Positions 13,151-26,367 are shown, counted from the stretch's first letter. The stretch is DNA of 64,000 nt from Motacilla alba alba (GCF_015832195.1 NC_052028.1:8413501-8477500), one strand, 5' to 3'. Notes: a model not told the origin generated them from the letters alone. A program made the numbers and translations.

Positions 13151-13986
13151 TCTCTCCACTGTTTTCAAGTCAGCTGGATAGAGAAGAAAAGTTTTCATGA
13201 TAATCAAAAATCTTTATCACCTAGGGGGAAAGCAGCTGCTTCTCATGTTCTCCGTAACAGACTGCCAAGGGACACCAAGTTCCTAAATGTCTATTCCTAC
13301 CTGAGCAACTGAGATCACATATGCTCATTTTCTGCTTCTCAAAGACACACTTCATGATTATGTATCATGCCTGATGTTTCTATTTACAATATTTCCCAAT
13401 TAGATTTTATTTAAGTTTACTTACTAAAATATATGGATGTGTTTACCCTGCCAACATGGTATAGTGCATACAAGAAAGAGAGACGGGCAAACAGGTGAAG
13501 AACAATTCGCCTCCATCAGCATCTGGCAAATCCTCTCCTACATCCACAAAACCTGCTAATATTAACAGATGGCAAACCCTTCCTGCTTGAAAACAGACAC
13601 CAAATCCTGACCTGAAAGGCCACGTTTGTGGTCTCACTTCCCATTTCACAGCAGAGCAATCTTTAGAGCCCAGCAAACTCTATTCTGTGCTCATATATTC
13701 TCTAGATGAGGAACAGGGTCAGCTTGCCTACCACCTTTTAAAACAGCTGCACTAGCAAGAAGGCTAAAATGAGAATTTTCCAGGAAAGACTTCATGTTTT
13801 ACCTTGCAGATCAGACAATTTAGGCCATGTTGTATATGCTAATAAAAGCAATTTCTTAAGTTACCATTTAGTATAAAAAGTGTCTGCTACAGGAAATAAA
13901 TCCAGCAATTAATATTGGCCATAACTTTACAGCAACAATTTTTTAATTTCTTGTTTTTTAAGAACCACAACTTGTGCTGAAAGCAC

Positions 13987-13994
13987 ATTTGCAT
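13987..13994 (+). promoter_or_regulatory. Octamer (POU) motif in AT-rich block
   Basis: ATTTGCAT, the POU-family octamer, lies inside a repeat-free AT-rich block (13780-14110) that looks like conserved noncoding sequence. The motif alone is weak evidence, since chance matches occur elsewhere in the window. Confidence 0.2.
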
Positions 13995-14455
13995 TTTATT
14001 ACCCCTAAATGTTTAACTACCATAACTAATGCTTGATTAATAAATGGCTAGCTACTGCTGCTACTTGAAACCTCACAATTTAGATTTGGCAAATTATTTA
14101 CCATTGAATACTGGTCCATCTCAAGCAGCAACACAGGGAGAAAAGGATTAAAAAAGGAAAACAGGCTTAATTCATGGTGTCTCTTAAGCCTCAGTCTATT
14201 GTTCCAGCCAGGCTCATTAAATGCTGGATGAAGGTATAATGTTTACAGGCCTTGTTTAAAAGTGAAATTATGGGGCAAAAAAATCTTACTAAGTTAATGT
14301 AACCAGATGTCCACAGTTCAGATCTCAGCTGGACACATCCCTTTCAGAAGCTTCCTCAAGGCAACAGAGAATTCATAATGCTTTTGGGGGATCCTGGGGG
14401 AACCCAGCCTACATTCAGCACCTAGAATCAACCTCCAAGTGAAAGGCAAGTATTT

Positions 14456-14578
14456 TAGTTGGGGGTCTTTTTGTTGTTGGATTTTGGATTTGTTTGGTTT
14501 GGGACTTTTTGGGAGGATTTAGAGGTTTTTGTGTGTTTGGGTTTTGTTTCTTGTTGTGGACCTGTGGGGTTTTTTTAA
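14456..14578. repeat. T/G-rich low-complexity tract
   Basis: About 120 bp made almost entirely of T and G on the plus strand, with GG, GGG and GGGGG runs separated by T runs and very few A or C. It has no fixed repeat unit. The opposite-strand equivalent (A/C-rich) occurs near 29080-29115, 29905-29960 and 58750-58800. Confidence 0.7.
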
Positions 14579-17500
14579 AGTCTCAGACACTATTTTTCCT
14601 CTTTATTTTTGTATTTATTAAACATGCCATTAACTCACTGAGTTGGTAGCTATAGAAGCATGAAGACTTTGAGACTAATTTAAATTAAAATGAAACATTG
14701 TGGAAAATACTTGTTTGCTTCCAGGCCTTCACAATGGAGACTTAAGGGGGAAAAACTGCAAAAGAAAATATGAATTGGACTTCAAAGCTGTTAAAACAGT
14801 CTCTGGCAAAAGGCCTTACCTGGGGTGCCTGGTTTTTTCAAATACAAATATGTAAGACATTTAACTATGCATGAAGCAGATCTCAAGCTCTTTCTATTGC
14901 TTCAAATGTTCCTCTCCCCACTTCTCATTTCCTAAGTGCTTGTGCCTTTTAGGTGGCAGCTGATTTAGCAGCTTCAACTTGCTTTTCTCAGAGAGAAGTT
15001 ATAAGTGATGCTTGGCCTGGGAGCTGCAGCACAGCACCCCAGAGCCAGCCCTGCTTGCTCTTCACCTTCATACTTTGGGTGGTCCACAAAGCCCAAGGAA
15101 GTAAATTTTCCCCAGCCCTTATCCTGCACAATGTCAAGTTTATAAATATGGCTTTCAATTAAAATTATATCAGCAGAGCTACATGACAAAATAGAAGAAC
15201 CAGCAGAATAGGATAGAAGAAGCAGAATAAGAAATCTTAGGAAGCAGGAGAATAAATCTTCCACTCTAGACAATTTTAAGAGAAAATAGTGCAGTTAATG
15301 GAAATCTCACCATGCAGCCAAAAAGAAGAAAGCAGAACTGACAGCTATGAATCAACTACTGTTCTGTTTTTTCAAGACATCAACAAAGGTTACAACCTGC
15401 TGCACAGCAGCTGTGGACACAGCTGTCATTTCAGATTTTATTTCATAATATCTGCTTTTGAATTAGGCAGACTTCAACACTGATTAGGAGCAGGCTTTTC
15501 TTCTACAAATGCTTATAAGGAGAAATGTTTTCCCACAAATCACACGGCCTTACAACCCTTTGACTTGGTCCAGAGATACATCAAAAATATCCACCCCCAT
15601 AATCACAGCCTTTTTATCTTGGCAGGTCCTTCCAAGTGCTCAGTACTCTGAATTTTCCACCACTATCAATAGTGTTAACAACTAATAGTCAGTAATTTTT
15701 CAGAACTCCTTTCAAGCCTTTCAGGAACTTACTTGTATGAAATATTAACAAGAAAAATGTTCTGAAGTACTAATAAATTTGTCTCTCTCCAGCCTCTAAC
15801 ATAGATGAAGAGCTGTACAGGCAATTTTCAAGTTCTATTTAGGTCCTGGGGGTCTTTGGGGTGTTAGTTGGTAGCATCATCCCACAAAAAAGCAGCCTAA
15901 CCTCACCAACCCAACACAAGTAATACAATCACCAGGACAGCCCTCAGCCATCACAGGTCATGGACATTCACCATCCCACTATCCAGGGATATCCTAGCTC
16001 TGTGTTTAAGCAGCCAGCCACTTCTCAAAGCAAACAGCCAGGTTGAAAAATGTATTTAACTGCATAAAGATGCAGAAAAGCACCCAGGGAGAGCTGCTGA
16101 AATCCTTTGAGTGAGTAACTCAAATTTGCTCTCATCTGCGTGCATAAACTGCCCATGAATCCCACTTTTGCTGGCTCAGTCTGGCAGCAAAAGTGGTCCG
16201 AAACCCAGAATTTTTCTGTTTGTGCCAAGAGTTTCCCTTTCCATGCAGGGCACCTTTACCCAAGGTTAGAAAAGCAGCCAACAGCTCCACGTGCAGGTGA
16301 TGCACTTTCAGTAACAACACAGACCATCCACCTCCCATCCACAGGAGCACCAAGCAAAGGTGTCTGCACATTTAATTGAGATTATGGTGGGAATTAATTA
16401 GAGGATTAACAATCTCCAAAAATGATGTCACAGGACAATACCCATAACTGCAGTAGATCTTACAAAGGACAGTAAGACAATTAAAAAATGCTATTGAAGA
16501 ACACGTGGATGAAAAGAAAACTACATGGGGCACTTCTGGTATGAGATAGTCATAAAGGATGTTTTTCAGGCCCAAAAATTCCTTTTCAGTTTGAAAAAGT
16601 ATGAGATATTTCAAAATGTGTACAAAAAATAGAGTGAAATTAGTCTCAGGCAGACAAAAACAAGAGAAGGAGAAGAGTCATCAGATGTGTGAAGAGCCAA
16701 TCCCACAGGAACAATAAAAAAAGATGGAAATTTAACAAGTAAAAGTCCTCATAGTTTGTGCAGGTTGCCTTTTGTAATTCAGTAGAAGTTATTATACTGC
16801 AAAATTCAAGGGGATAAAAATTCATTACAGCTCTTCTCTATACCCTGCTCCAAGGACTCTTTGTCTAAAAGAACTGTATTTTAATCTGTTTGCCAATGTT
16901 TTTCAATACAATTCTTTAATACAACACTGTGTGGAGAATTCCAGGCTAGAAGGAATGTTTGGTGCATTATTTCCACTGCTTAGTTCTTCACCTCTTACAG
17001 CTACGCAGACATAACAGGGCACAGGAAGAAAGCCCTTTCACATGGAGTGTTAATAAACTTTTAATAATGAAACATTTCTCCAGGCATCAAATCCTGTCCC
17101 TGCTGAGGACACTGGAGTTTTACCATTAACTTCAGTGCAACTGACACAGTATCTCAGGCTATATATTTCATATAAATTACATTGCCATTAGACTTGATTC
17201 CCAACAGAAATTACATTCATAAAACTCTAATACTCGTGACCTCCAAAACAAATCTAAATACTTTCTTCTTGCATCCATGCACACACACAGATTTTTTTTT
17301 CCTCTTTAAGTACTACAGCAATTAAGACAAATTATGGAGATTATTTTTTCTTCTTTTAGGCTTCCATCAGGAGCTCCCCTTATTTTAAAAGCTGAGCTTT
17401 GTTTTTTCTGAGCTTGGCACCCACAAACACAAGCCCTGTTGCAGAAATGTGCACGGAGACATGAGTTCAGCAGTCCTGCAGTGGCTCTGGAGAGGTTCAG

Positions 17501-18206
17501 CCTGGAACCTCCCTTCTTGGAAGAGGCCGAGCACACCCTCAGCTGGCTCAATACCAAAAAAAAAGCATTCTTTGTGCACAGAGCTGAAGTGCATAATTAA
17601 TCATATCTCGGTTTTGCCTACATGCCAGGAAGGCTGGATTTCCCCTTCCCAATCTGTCTGCTTGCCTTGCCTGCTCTCCACTCACAGGAGTGTGGGGAAG
17701 GTACAGCCCCAGCCAACATCAGTTGGTTTTTCTGTCATACAAAGCCCACAAGTTCACCCAAATTCAACTCAACAGCCAGGACTTGTCTGAGGTAATGGCC
17801 ATCCTCACCCCCTTCTGTCCAAGCCACTGACCAATGCACCCCAACTGCAACACAGGAAACCTCCTGGGCTCTGTGGAAACCCAGCACAGGTTTTGGGAGC
17901 CCAGAGAGCATGACCGGCCTCTCCTGACTCAGCTTCAAAGCTTAAAGACATTTTTAAATGCTTTTAATTGTGTGGAATGGTGGATCTATCCAACAGAGAA
18001 ATCCAGGAACCATGACCAGGGTCTTCCAGGCTGCGTCCCACCTCTCTGGTGCTGCCTGGTGAAGCCCCAGCCTGTCCAACTCGCAGCAGGCATCCAGTGC
18101 GTTGGGTAAGATATTTTTTAACAGCAATTTTGTCATGAGTAATCACTCGCAGGTGAATCCTAACTGCTTGCTTCAACTGCTCCTTTTACCATAAACCAAA
18201 ACCTCT

Positions 18207-18554
18207 GGTCTGTGTTGTCATATATATATAGCAGGAGTTCCATACAATCATCTTTTTATCTCAAAAGTTTCATACCTTTTCGGTGTTTTCTGGTGAGCAG
18301 CTCCTCTGAGCAGACTCTTTCTCCCTCACCAGGTAGCCAACTGACTCCAGTTCCCTTCCCACTTCGGGGCGTCCCTTCTTAACCAACCAACCCACTCTTT
18401 TACAGCTCTCTTATTCTTACTAGTTACAGCTGTGGCCTGGTAAAGTCAGGCCTACTCCTAGTCTTTGATAATTGGCCCAGCTGCAACTCTTTAGGGGTAA
18501 GATTACTTTCTATACTATCTTTATTTTGTTATATTCTATCCCCCCACAGGTCTG
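18207..18554 (-). mobile_element. Solo LTR of an endogenous retrovirus with 6-bp target duplication
   Basis: The element spans 18213-18548 (336 bp). It starts TGTTG and ends CCACA on the plus strand, so it has the TG...CA ends of an LTR. The 6-bp sequence GGTCTG occurs directly before it (18207-18212) and directly after it (18549-18554), a perfect target-site duplication. The minus strand is favoured because it carries a TATA-like TGTAAAAGAG about mid-element. A 6-bp duplication is typical of class II (ERVK-like) elements, but family assignment from this is an inference. No internal viral coding sequence is present, so this is a solo LTR left by recombination. Confidence 0.85.
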
Positions 18555-20706
18555 TTATAAAAATATTCTGAGTTTGTATTCAAGACCTTTGGAAACCCAA
18601 CACATTCTCACACTCTGGAAAAGAGTAAAAATCAGCTCCCCAACATGCAGAATTTAGCAATTTGCATGTGAAATTAAGTTTTCATATCACATGAAATCAA
18701 GTTTTATTTTTCATTTCTAAATCCCACTTTCCTCACCCTCTATTCTCCCGAAGTCAGCCAAGACCGTGTGCCAGATACCCACAATGGTGAATGATTATTC
18801 ACCAGGCAACCCAGGGAAAGAAGGGAGTCTGGCAGGATATTGTGGGAGGCTGTAGATACCAACAGCAGCTTTAAACAAGGCATGAAGTGCTAAAAACTGT
18901 GAATTAATCTACATTAGTCTCCCTGCTTTACCAGCTAGACAGGTCATTTAAAGCTGTTGTATCTTCACACTACACTGCCAACAGCACTGGAGACGTTTTC
19001 ACAATTCATCCTGTAAAGCAGTATGCTCTAATTATTATTTCTTTGTCTTCTCCCTAGGGCTTTGCCCATTAGGTGGTGGGAAATCAAAAGGATATGTGCA
19101 ATGGTTATTCTTTCATCTTCATGGCCCTTAAACTGCTTCTCTAGCTTATGTCAATGTGTAAGTAATTGTGCCAACATGTAAGAATGTATGTGCTTAACTA
19201 AAAAGAACATAAAAAAAAAAGAAAGAACGTTGTTGTTTAGATGCCAGCTAGAGATGCTGTAGTCTGCAGATGTTTTCCTGTTTTTCACAAGCAAATGGCA
19301 TTTCTTCTGATTTTACATGTCCTCTTCATCTCACCAAACCCATGTGCTCCCATAGCTGGCTCGTGCCATGGCTCTGACTCCTCAACAAATTCATCCTTAT
19401 TCTGTGTCATGGGCCTGGTTTATGCTAATGTGCAGACAGACAAACTGCAGATAAATCTACATTATCAGAGCAGCCTTTTCCTCCCTCCATTCCCTCTCAG
19501 CTCTAGCAATAGTGGCACTGAGTGGGACCTGTGGCTGAGCAGGACACCTCCTTTGCTGTCGTAACACCCGGGCTGTGCATGCAGCAAACAGGAAAACAAA
19601 TTGGCTTGAGAAATTTCCTGCCCACACAGCTGAAAGACACCAAATGGGGCAACCTGCAAGCTCAAACAAAAGCTGAGTTCTTGTTTTCCCTCCTAGGGCC
19701 ACTTTGCTCTCTCATGCGGGACACACCTTTTGTGCAATGTGCCCCTGGGGGCTGCAGTGATGGGTTAGCCAATCATACAGAGAGAAGAGGAATTTGATGA
19801 ATGGGTCATTTTTGGTGCACTCTGCACTTTTGACTCATAAATTCCACAGAAAACAAGGTAAATGGAGCATAACTTATTAATGAACAGAGCCCTAAATATC
19901 AAATGATCTGCTCTGAATCATCAGCACGAATTGCAGAGCCTTCACATCACGTTGGTTATCACATGCTGCAGCAGTTCAGTGATGGACAAACTCTGCAGCC
20001 TGGTGTTAAGTCATACAAGATAATCTAGGAAATAACATCCTGCTTTCTATAAAGCACGTTACAGAGAGGTGCTTGCTCGACCTTCAGACTGTGACCTCCA
20101 GAGACAGTGATCCTGCCAGCCTCACCTTGCATTGCAAGCCTGAAAGCACCATTAAGCTCATGATGAATTGCGAGCCTTGGGAAAGGCACATGAACCCTAA
20201 ATCTCACCAGAAAGCTGGGGGAAATTCAGACAGCTCTGAAGAGGAACATCAATGAAGTTTTTGTGAGATAACTTAGGAGCAACAGCTTTCTATCCTGCAT
20301 CACTTCTACACCTTCACTGATGGGGAAAAAATGGACAATCCTTCCAGGTCTGAGGGTCTGCTAATGTCCAGATTAAGCCTGAAGAACCACACTGACTATT
20401 CTGAGAGCACCACAGGGCAAGGTAAAAAATATGAAGAATCTTCAATTTCCTCCTTTCTAAAGGTCATTTGGTTTTTTTCAGAGCTGAGAAAACAAGAAAA
20501 AAAGAAGGAAAGAACAAGGAAAATTGTGCACCCAAGTAACTCTTCTCAAATAATCTCAATGAGCCCGAGGAGCACTGGCAGAGATAGGTGTGAGCCCACA
20601 CATGCTGGCACACACTGACTGTTCACAGCCACAATGGAACACCTGGTCTGGGCATTTTCCTCATCACTGTTCTGCTTTGAATTAATGAGCTTGTTTCTAT
20701 GCTGTT
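18555..20706. other. Unique noncoding sequence
   Basis: No gene or repeat is recognisable beyond a short A run near 19210. Open frames reach 107 codons, with overlapping frames on both strands and no known domain. Confidence 0.55.
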
Positions 20707-20783
20707 TGGTGTCCTTGTCCATGGCAGGGAGATTGGAACAAGATGGTCTTAAAGGTCCCTTCCCAAATCATCCCATGATTCTT
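20707..20783 (+). repeat. CR1 LINE fragment, 3' end
   Basis: A short sense-strand CR1 tail. It shows 'ggtgtccttgtccatggcag', 'gattggaacaagatggtctt', 'aaaggtcccttcc' and a terminal 'catgattctt'. About 75 bp remain. Confidence 0.8.
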
Positions 20784-23700
20784 CTTTCACATTAACATCT
20801 CTAAATCTTCTGGAGTTAACTTTAGTGCTGTTTTCCAATTTTCTTTCCTGCCTAATTTTTCCTTAAGAGTTTTCAAACATTTCAGTACAAGTCTGCCTCC
20901 TGGCACTCAGCTGCAGTTACGTGTGTGCTGTGGAACTATCTTTAAAGGTTTTTTTTTTTTTTTATTTGTATTGACAGAAGCAATAATGATAAAAAGTGTC
21001 CACTACTTTTAAAGGCCATTTCTCCCTGTATGTGTACAAATATGTCATCTTTAAACTGTCAGACCTCTAAACAGGCTTGAAGTGATTTTCTCCTGCAAAT
21101 GCACCTCTTTTTGCAGGGATGGCCTATCTGTGCTTTCCTTTCTTTCCTACACTTTTGCACGTTATCTTGTTCAAACAAACTGCCAAAATTTCAGCCAGCA
21201 GACAGCAATTAGTACATAGAAGCAAAATGAACCACTACAGCTAGATGCTGTGCCATAGGCAAAAAAATGCAATAGAAAGCTACTTTAGCTGAAATTGGTA
21301 TTTAAAACACCTTTCTACAAGAAGGCTACAAAGTCACCCTCTTATTGACTACCCATAAGGCTGCAGCTGCACCTGCCTGGTAGAGCAATTTTCTAGAGAC
21401 TATTAAGCAAAGCAAAACCAGCTAGATAGATTATTGCAATCTCAATGAAAGAGCAGCAAACCGATAAAAAAATTACCATTGAAGTCAACAGAAATAAGGA
21501 CTTTCTATCTACAAAATATGAATTCCTGTCAAAGGGAGATGAGGAAGCATCTTCCTAAGCCAGAGCACAGTTACTCAAACCTACATATCCCCCTTACTGG
21601 TATAAAGGCATATTGTAACTAATAACAAAAAACCACACAATAGAAGCCAGCACAAGGAATTGAGAGATTAGCGGCAATTAACTCAGTATAGAGATACTTT
21701 ACTGCCTAACTTAGTGATTTTTATACTACACTGAACCTTAGGTAGATCTCCCTGGAGATACTGTCACCACTAAAAGAAAAAAGGTCCTGCTCATTTTGTC
21801 ACTTTCAAGTGAATTTCTCACAGGGGCCTGAGAAAACACACAGTGTTTCCTTAGCTAGCTTGGCAGATGAGCAAGATTTGCTGCTAATTCCCAGTATTGA
21901 TGTGCTGAAAGTGTTTTCTGCTGGAAACATAAAGGAGCAAGGTAAGGCTAAAATTACTCATCTACTTGAATAATGTGTCCTGTTTACTTTGGTATTCCCT
22001 TCCACAGCTGTCCCTGCCTTTGGCAGCATCACCCTGACAGAAAGTAAAATGCTGTTAATGCATTAAATCCAACAGTGAGATTACATGAGCTGCCTCTCCA
22101 AGACAAAGTGTATTAACCACTGATAAATTCCACTTCTCCTCAAAATTAGAATGAAAAAGTCACTAGCCAATACTTTCAGGAAACAAATTACATCCCTAGA
22201 GCTATCCAGTACCTGTGCTCTGTCCACAGAACACATTGAGAGCCAAAGCCACGAGCAAGAAACTGGATGTCAACTTACAGAGGGGAAACAAAGACTCAGG
22301 GAGACAAAGTACTCCCAACCCCAGACAAAACCCTCTTTACATAATATCTGTTACCCTCAAATACATCCCTCCTCTCACGCCTAAGGCGATATACACTTGT
22401 TCAGGGACAGGGGGTTAGTGGAAGCCAGCATATCAAGAAAAATAAATAAATATCAAAACACACCAAAACACAACTGGTCTTATTGCAAGTGATCCATCTC
22501 CTTAAAGATCTCTTGGAGGTGGTAAATTATCAGAGATGGCACCAGGGACATTTTGCCATTTCTCCTCATGTATATTTTGGTGATTTTGGGAGCACTCAGG
22601 TGTGCCAAGATTCATATCCCTGGTCTGCTTCAAGGATTACCTTCATTCTTCATTTGCTAGATCATGTCTAAAACACTAAAATGCAGATTTCAATGGCAGC
22701 AGCAAATGCTGCCTGGATAGATGTGGGCTGGTGAGAGCACTCCTAACACAGCAATATGGCAAAATTCCTCTCCACTTCCCTTCAATATTGTCAAAGGTTT
22801 CACCACTCAACATAACAAACAAACTTCGAAAAACAGTATTACTTTTCTCCCCACTTTTGTATATAGGATAATGGCTTTTCAACAAGCCAAATGGGAAAGT
22901 GTGTTAATGTGTTTCCATGGGCAAAGCTTGAGAACCCTGTAAATTGCCTTGCTTAATGGACTTAGGAGTTCAGCTATCCATTCAGAAATTCCACAGCGAA
23001 TCAAATGGTTCAGTCCTCAGGAAGTGCACACACAGCTCTGCAACTCTTTGTCATTATTTATGTCTCTTGGATTTGATGGACAAAATGTCATTTGGGATGA
23101 AGGAGGACCTGTATCCACCACCCCTCTGGCAGAAAGGCACTAAGAGCCCTCTCACCCCAGGGACTGTGCAGATGCCCTGTCCTTCAGGGCTCCACACCAC
23201 CTCAATCAGCACAGAAAAAGCAGTAACCTAAAGCACCTGCAGACTCTCTCATCTGGCTCTAAACATACTGTAATGACCAACAGCTTGACTACTTTTTTAA
23301 GCTATTATGAAGAAAATAAACTCATTTAACTGTTGCCTCTGCCATGGGCAGTGACTGCTCAGGACAAGGTTGAGGGTGAACAGGTTGTCCCTCACCTTTC
23401 CACATGCCATGCCATGAACTCCTGAGCCTGGCAAAGCCACTGCTGAGCCAAGGAGCTCGATGGGAGCAGAGGTTGTGCTGGTTTGGGGGATGTGACCCCT
23501 GCAGAAGAGCAGTCTGGCATTAACACCTCTCACCACTCTGTAAGCTGTTTGCCCAGGCTGAGACAGCCCAGACAAGAGCTTGTCCTCAGCCCAGGCTGGC
23601 AGAGGGGAATAGCCCTGGCCACGCTCATCCCTGCTCCAGGCAGCATCCCTCACTCCTCTATGATGGGGTGAAAATTTCAGTTTGCTGTGTCTTCTTTGGG

Positions 23701-25497
23701 GTTCAAAACAAACCAGAATCCAAAGGTGATGCTCTTCTCTCTGTTCCAGTTTTTTAAATCCACTTTTATTTATTTATTAAGCACAAAATTGCCATGAAAG
23801 CCCATGGATAGTCACTGTGGCTGGCACTGGCAGCCAGCTCAGGTTGGGCTCTTCTCAGCTCTGTGCACACCAGAGATGAGGGTATGAGCTGGTGGCCATA
23901 GGGGGCTGCTCCCCAGTCCCCTCCACCTTCTGCTTCATGTGCTGAGACCTGAGGAGATCTAGACTCCTCAGTGTCTTTGTCCCACTCTGGGATAGCCAGG
24001 CACACACCAGCCCAAGTTCAGCCCAGCCCACGCTGACTGTGACCCTGCAAACAAATCCATCCCAGCAGCACAGTCTGCCTGCACCATGGGACAGGGTCTG
24101 CCTCACACCAAACACCCCAACCAGGGGCAGCACCCTGGGAACCCTCAAAGAGTGCAGGAAAAACAAGGATATTTTGATCTGCATGCATGAATTCTCTAGG
24201 AAAGGAGTATAAATAGAGGAAAGGGAAAAAAAAAATAAATCGGTGAGCCAATGTCCTTTGCAACTTTTGTAAAGTATAAAATACATCAGAGAGAATAAGT
24301 TCCAGGCCTGATTACTCCTGATTTACAGAAATGTGCAACCATGGGGACACATATGTTATGCTGATAATAAAATATACATGGCTGCAGCTGGGACCTACAA
24401 CAGAACTTAAACATACTGAGAATACTCAAATCTTTTCCCTCCTGTGTACCTTAGCTGTTCAGAGGGATTTTTTTTTCCACTCAAAATTGAAATGAAGGGA
24501 AAAAAACTCCACTTCTAGGATTAGATCCTAGAAAAACAGATTCCAGCTGGGAGCTCAAGCACCTGCAGAGAAGTATTTATAAATGAAAGGACTGACATGA
24601 CTTTAAATACAGTGTCGTCAGAAATTTAATTATGCAGCAGCAAGTCTCTAATTGGAAGTCACAGAGCAGTATATTGGCTTTGTCATGTGATTTGATACTC
24701 TCCAAACTGCTTTCCCAGGGTTGTTTGTGTTATCTGTCTCAGGTTTGAACAGCAGTGTTTGTTTGCAGGCTGTGGTGGGATTAGCCCTATTTATCTTCAC
24801 GGGCTTTGTTTCCTTGAACACGGACTGAATTCACATGGATTTGTTTCAGTGTTCCAGGAAATCCTTGGCTTTTCTTTACCCAGCCCAGAGGCTGTGTTGT
24901 GATGGCTGAAGCTATCCTGGGCACCCAAAAAACTCCATGTTCAAGTCAGCATGTGTATTCCACTAGCAAGAGGAGGGAAACAAGACCACCTACCTGTGAT
25001 AAATCAGCTTGCAAGTTCTAACACCTGTGTAGTTTCACACTGAAACATTAATTTCCATAATTAGATTTTTACAGAGTAATTGATTTTAGTTTGTTATTAT
25101 TCCAAACTGAAAATAAATACTTCCAGAGAAAACCTCAAAAGAGCTAAAAGTTCTCAATGCCCTCCACATAGTCACATTTTCATTTGAGGGAAAATTGTAG
25201 ATACAGTTATGCAACACCTTTCTCTTCCTTTGGACTGTCTTGGCTCCTGATCTCAGTCTAAAAATACAGTTATTTCAGTTTCTAAATTTGATTCTTGCTT
25301 TAAACTGAGTGCATATGATTTAAACTTCATTCATGTTCCACCAACTTGTGTTTTCTCAAGCTAGGCATCCTTCTGGTATCACTGACAAGGAGATACAAAT
25401 ATTCCAGGAGAGGGGGACTTTCACATTTGGAAATGGTTCATTACATTCCTCATCACTGCCTCATACCATATGACTCTTCAGGGCCTCCCAATTCTCA
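20784..25497. other. Unique noncoding sequence
   Basis: No gene is recognisable. It includes a 15-bp poly(T) at 20949-20963 and GC-richer sequence at 23330-24130. A repeat-free block at 24560-24720 could be conserved. The longest open frame (143 codons, minus, 23855-24286) has no domain I recognise. Confidence 0.55.
20949..20963. repeat. Poly(T) tract
   Basis: A pure run of about 15 T residues in AT-rich sequence. No adjacent retrocopy is recognisable. Confidence 0.85.
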
Positions 25498-25548
25498 CAG
25501 AATCACAGAATAGTTTGGGTTGGAGGGGAACTTGAAGCTCATTGATTC
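25498..25548 (-). repeat. CR1 LINE 3' tip, first of a tandem pair
   Basis: On the plus strand it reads 'cacagaatcacagaatagtt' then 'tgggttggaggggaacttga', the reverse complement of the CR1 3' terminus. It stops after about 50 bp and is followed within 30 bp by a second, longer CR1 3' end in the same orientation. Confidence 0.85.
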
Positions 25549-25575
25549 AGGGGATTTGTATTTATTCTCCTCAAT

Positions 25576-25740
25576 CATCACAGAATGGTTTGGGTTGGAA
25601 GGGCCCTTTAAGGTCACCCAGTTCCAATCCCTCTGCCATGGGCAGGGACACCTTCCACTAGACCAGGTTGCTCAAGCCCCATCCAACGTAGCCTTGAACA
25701 AACACTTCCAGGGATGGGACACAGCTTCTGTGGGCAACAA
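25576..25740 (-). repeat. CR1 LINE fragment, 3' end
   Basis: Minus-strand CR1 tail of about 165 bp. Markers on the plus strand are 'cacagaatggtttgggttgg', 'ccatgggcagggacacc', 'ctagaccaggttgctcaagc' and 'cttccagggatgggaca'. It is fairly well preserved. Confidence 0.93.
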
Positions 25741-26355
25741 CTAATTGAAGGACAGTGAAAATCACACTAATCACAGCTAGGGCTTTCTTGCATCCCATCC
25801 TCTGATTGCTCAGCCTGATGCACCTCCCGCCTGGGAAGTCCTCCCACTGTTTTCCTCCCATTCTCCTGTCCTTCCCCTCCCCTCCTGCTCCCCCCACTGC
25901 AGAGCTGCCACCTGACCTCTCCAGCCGGGGTCTAGCTGGGTGAGCTTTGCTCCCACTATTCCCCTAACACCTGGAGGTTGGTGTCTGCAACACCAAATTT
26001 GAAATAGGAGATTGCAGAACCGTAATTACTTGAGCTGGAAGCTTCCAGCCCAGCTGGTTTGTCCTGTCATTTAAAAATCTACTTGTTTCCAAACACACAA
26101 CCCTCTGGCAGGGGTCCAGGCAGAGCCGAGGATGCTGAGCTGCTCACAGCATCACAAGTGAGATTTTCAGGGCTAAAAAAAGACAACAGTGAAATTGATA
26201 CTACGTTTTAACCTAGGGGTCATGAAAAGATGAGACAATATATTCACTCCACTTCAGATAGCCTGAAGGAATGTGACCTTTCCTATCATTTATAACCCAG
26301 ACGGCACAAATGAGCACCAAATCCAATTACGGTGTATTTTTATTTACCTAATCTG

Positions 26356-26367
26356 CCAGCAGATGGC
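26356..26367 (+). promoter_or_regulatory. CTCF-like core motif
   Basis: CCAGCAGATGGC fits the CTCF core consensus CCASYAGRKGGC at all twelve positions. It sits in unique sequence (26270-26400) with two CpGs upstream and no repeat. A degenerate 12-mer can match by chance, so binding is unproven. Confidence 0.3.

Larger units (their letters stand above)
13151..18206. other. Unique noncoding sequence
   Basis: Five kilobases without a recognisable gene. Contents worth noting are an AT-rich, repeat-free block at 13780-14110, an adenine-poor T/G-rich tract at 14456-14578, and short T runs near 17291. Open frames reach 113 codons and overlap frames on the opposite strand. Confidence 0.55.

Noticed and set aside
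23471..23500. 'gtgctggtttggggga' resembling an ERVL LTR start
   Set aside because: The similarity stops after about a dozen bases, and no matching end or duplication is found.
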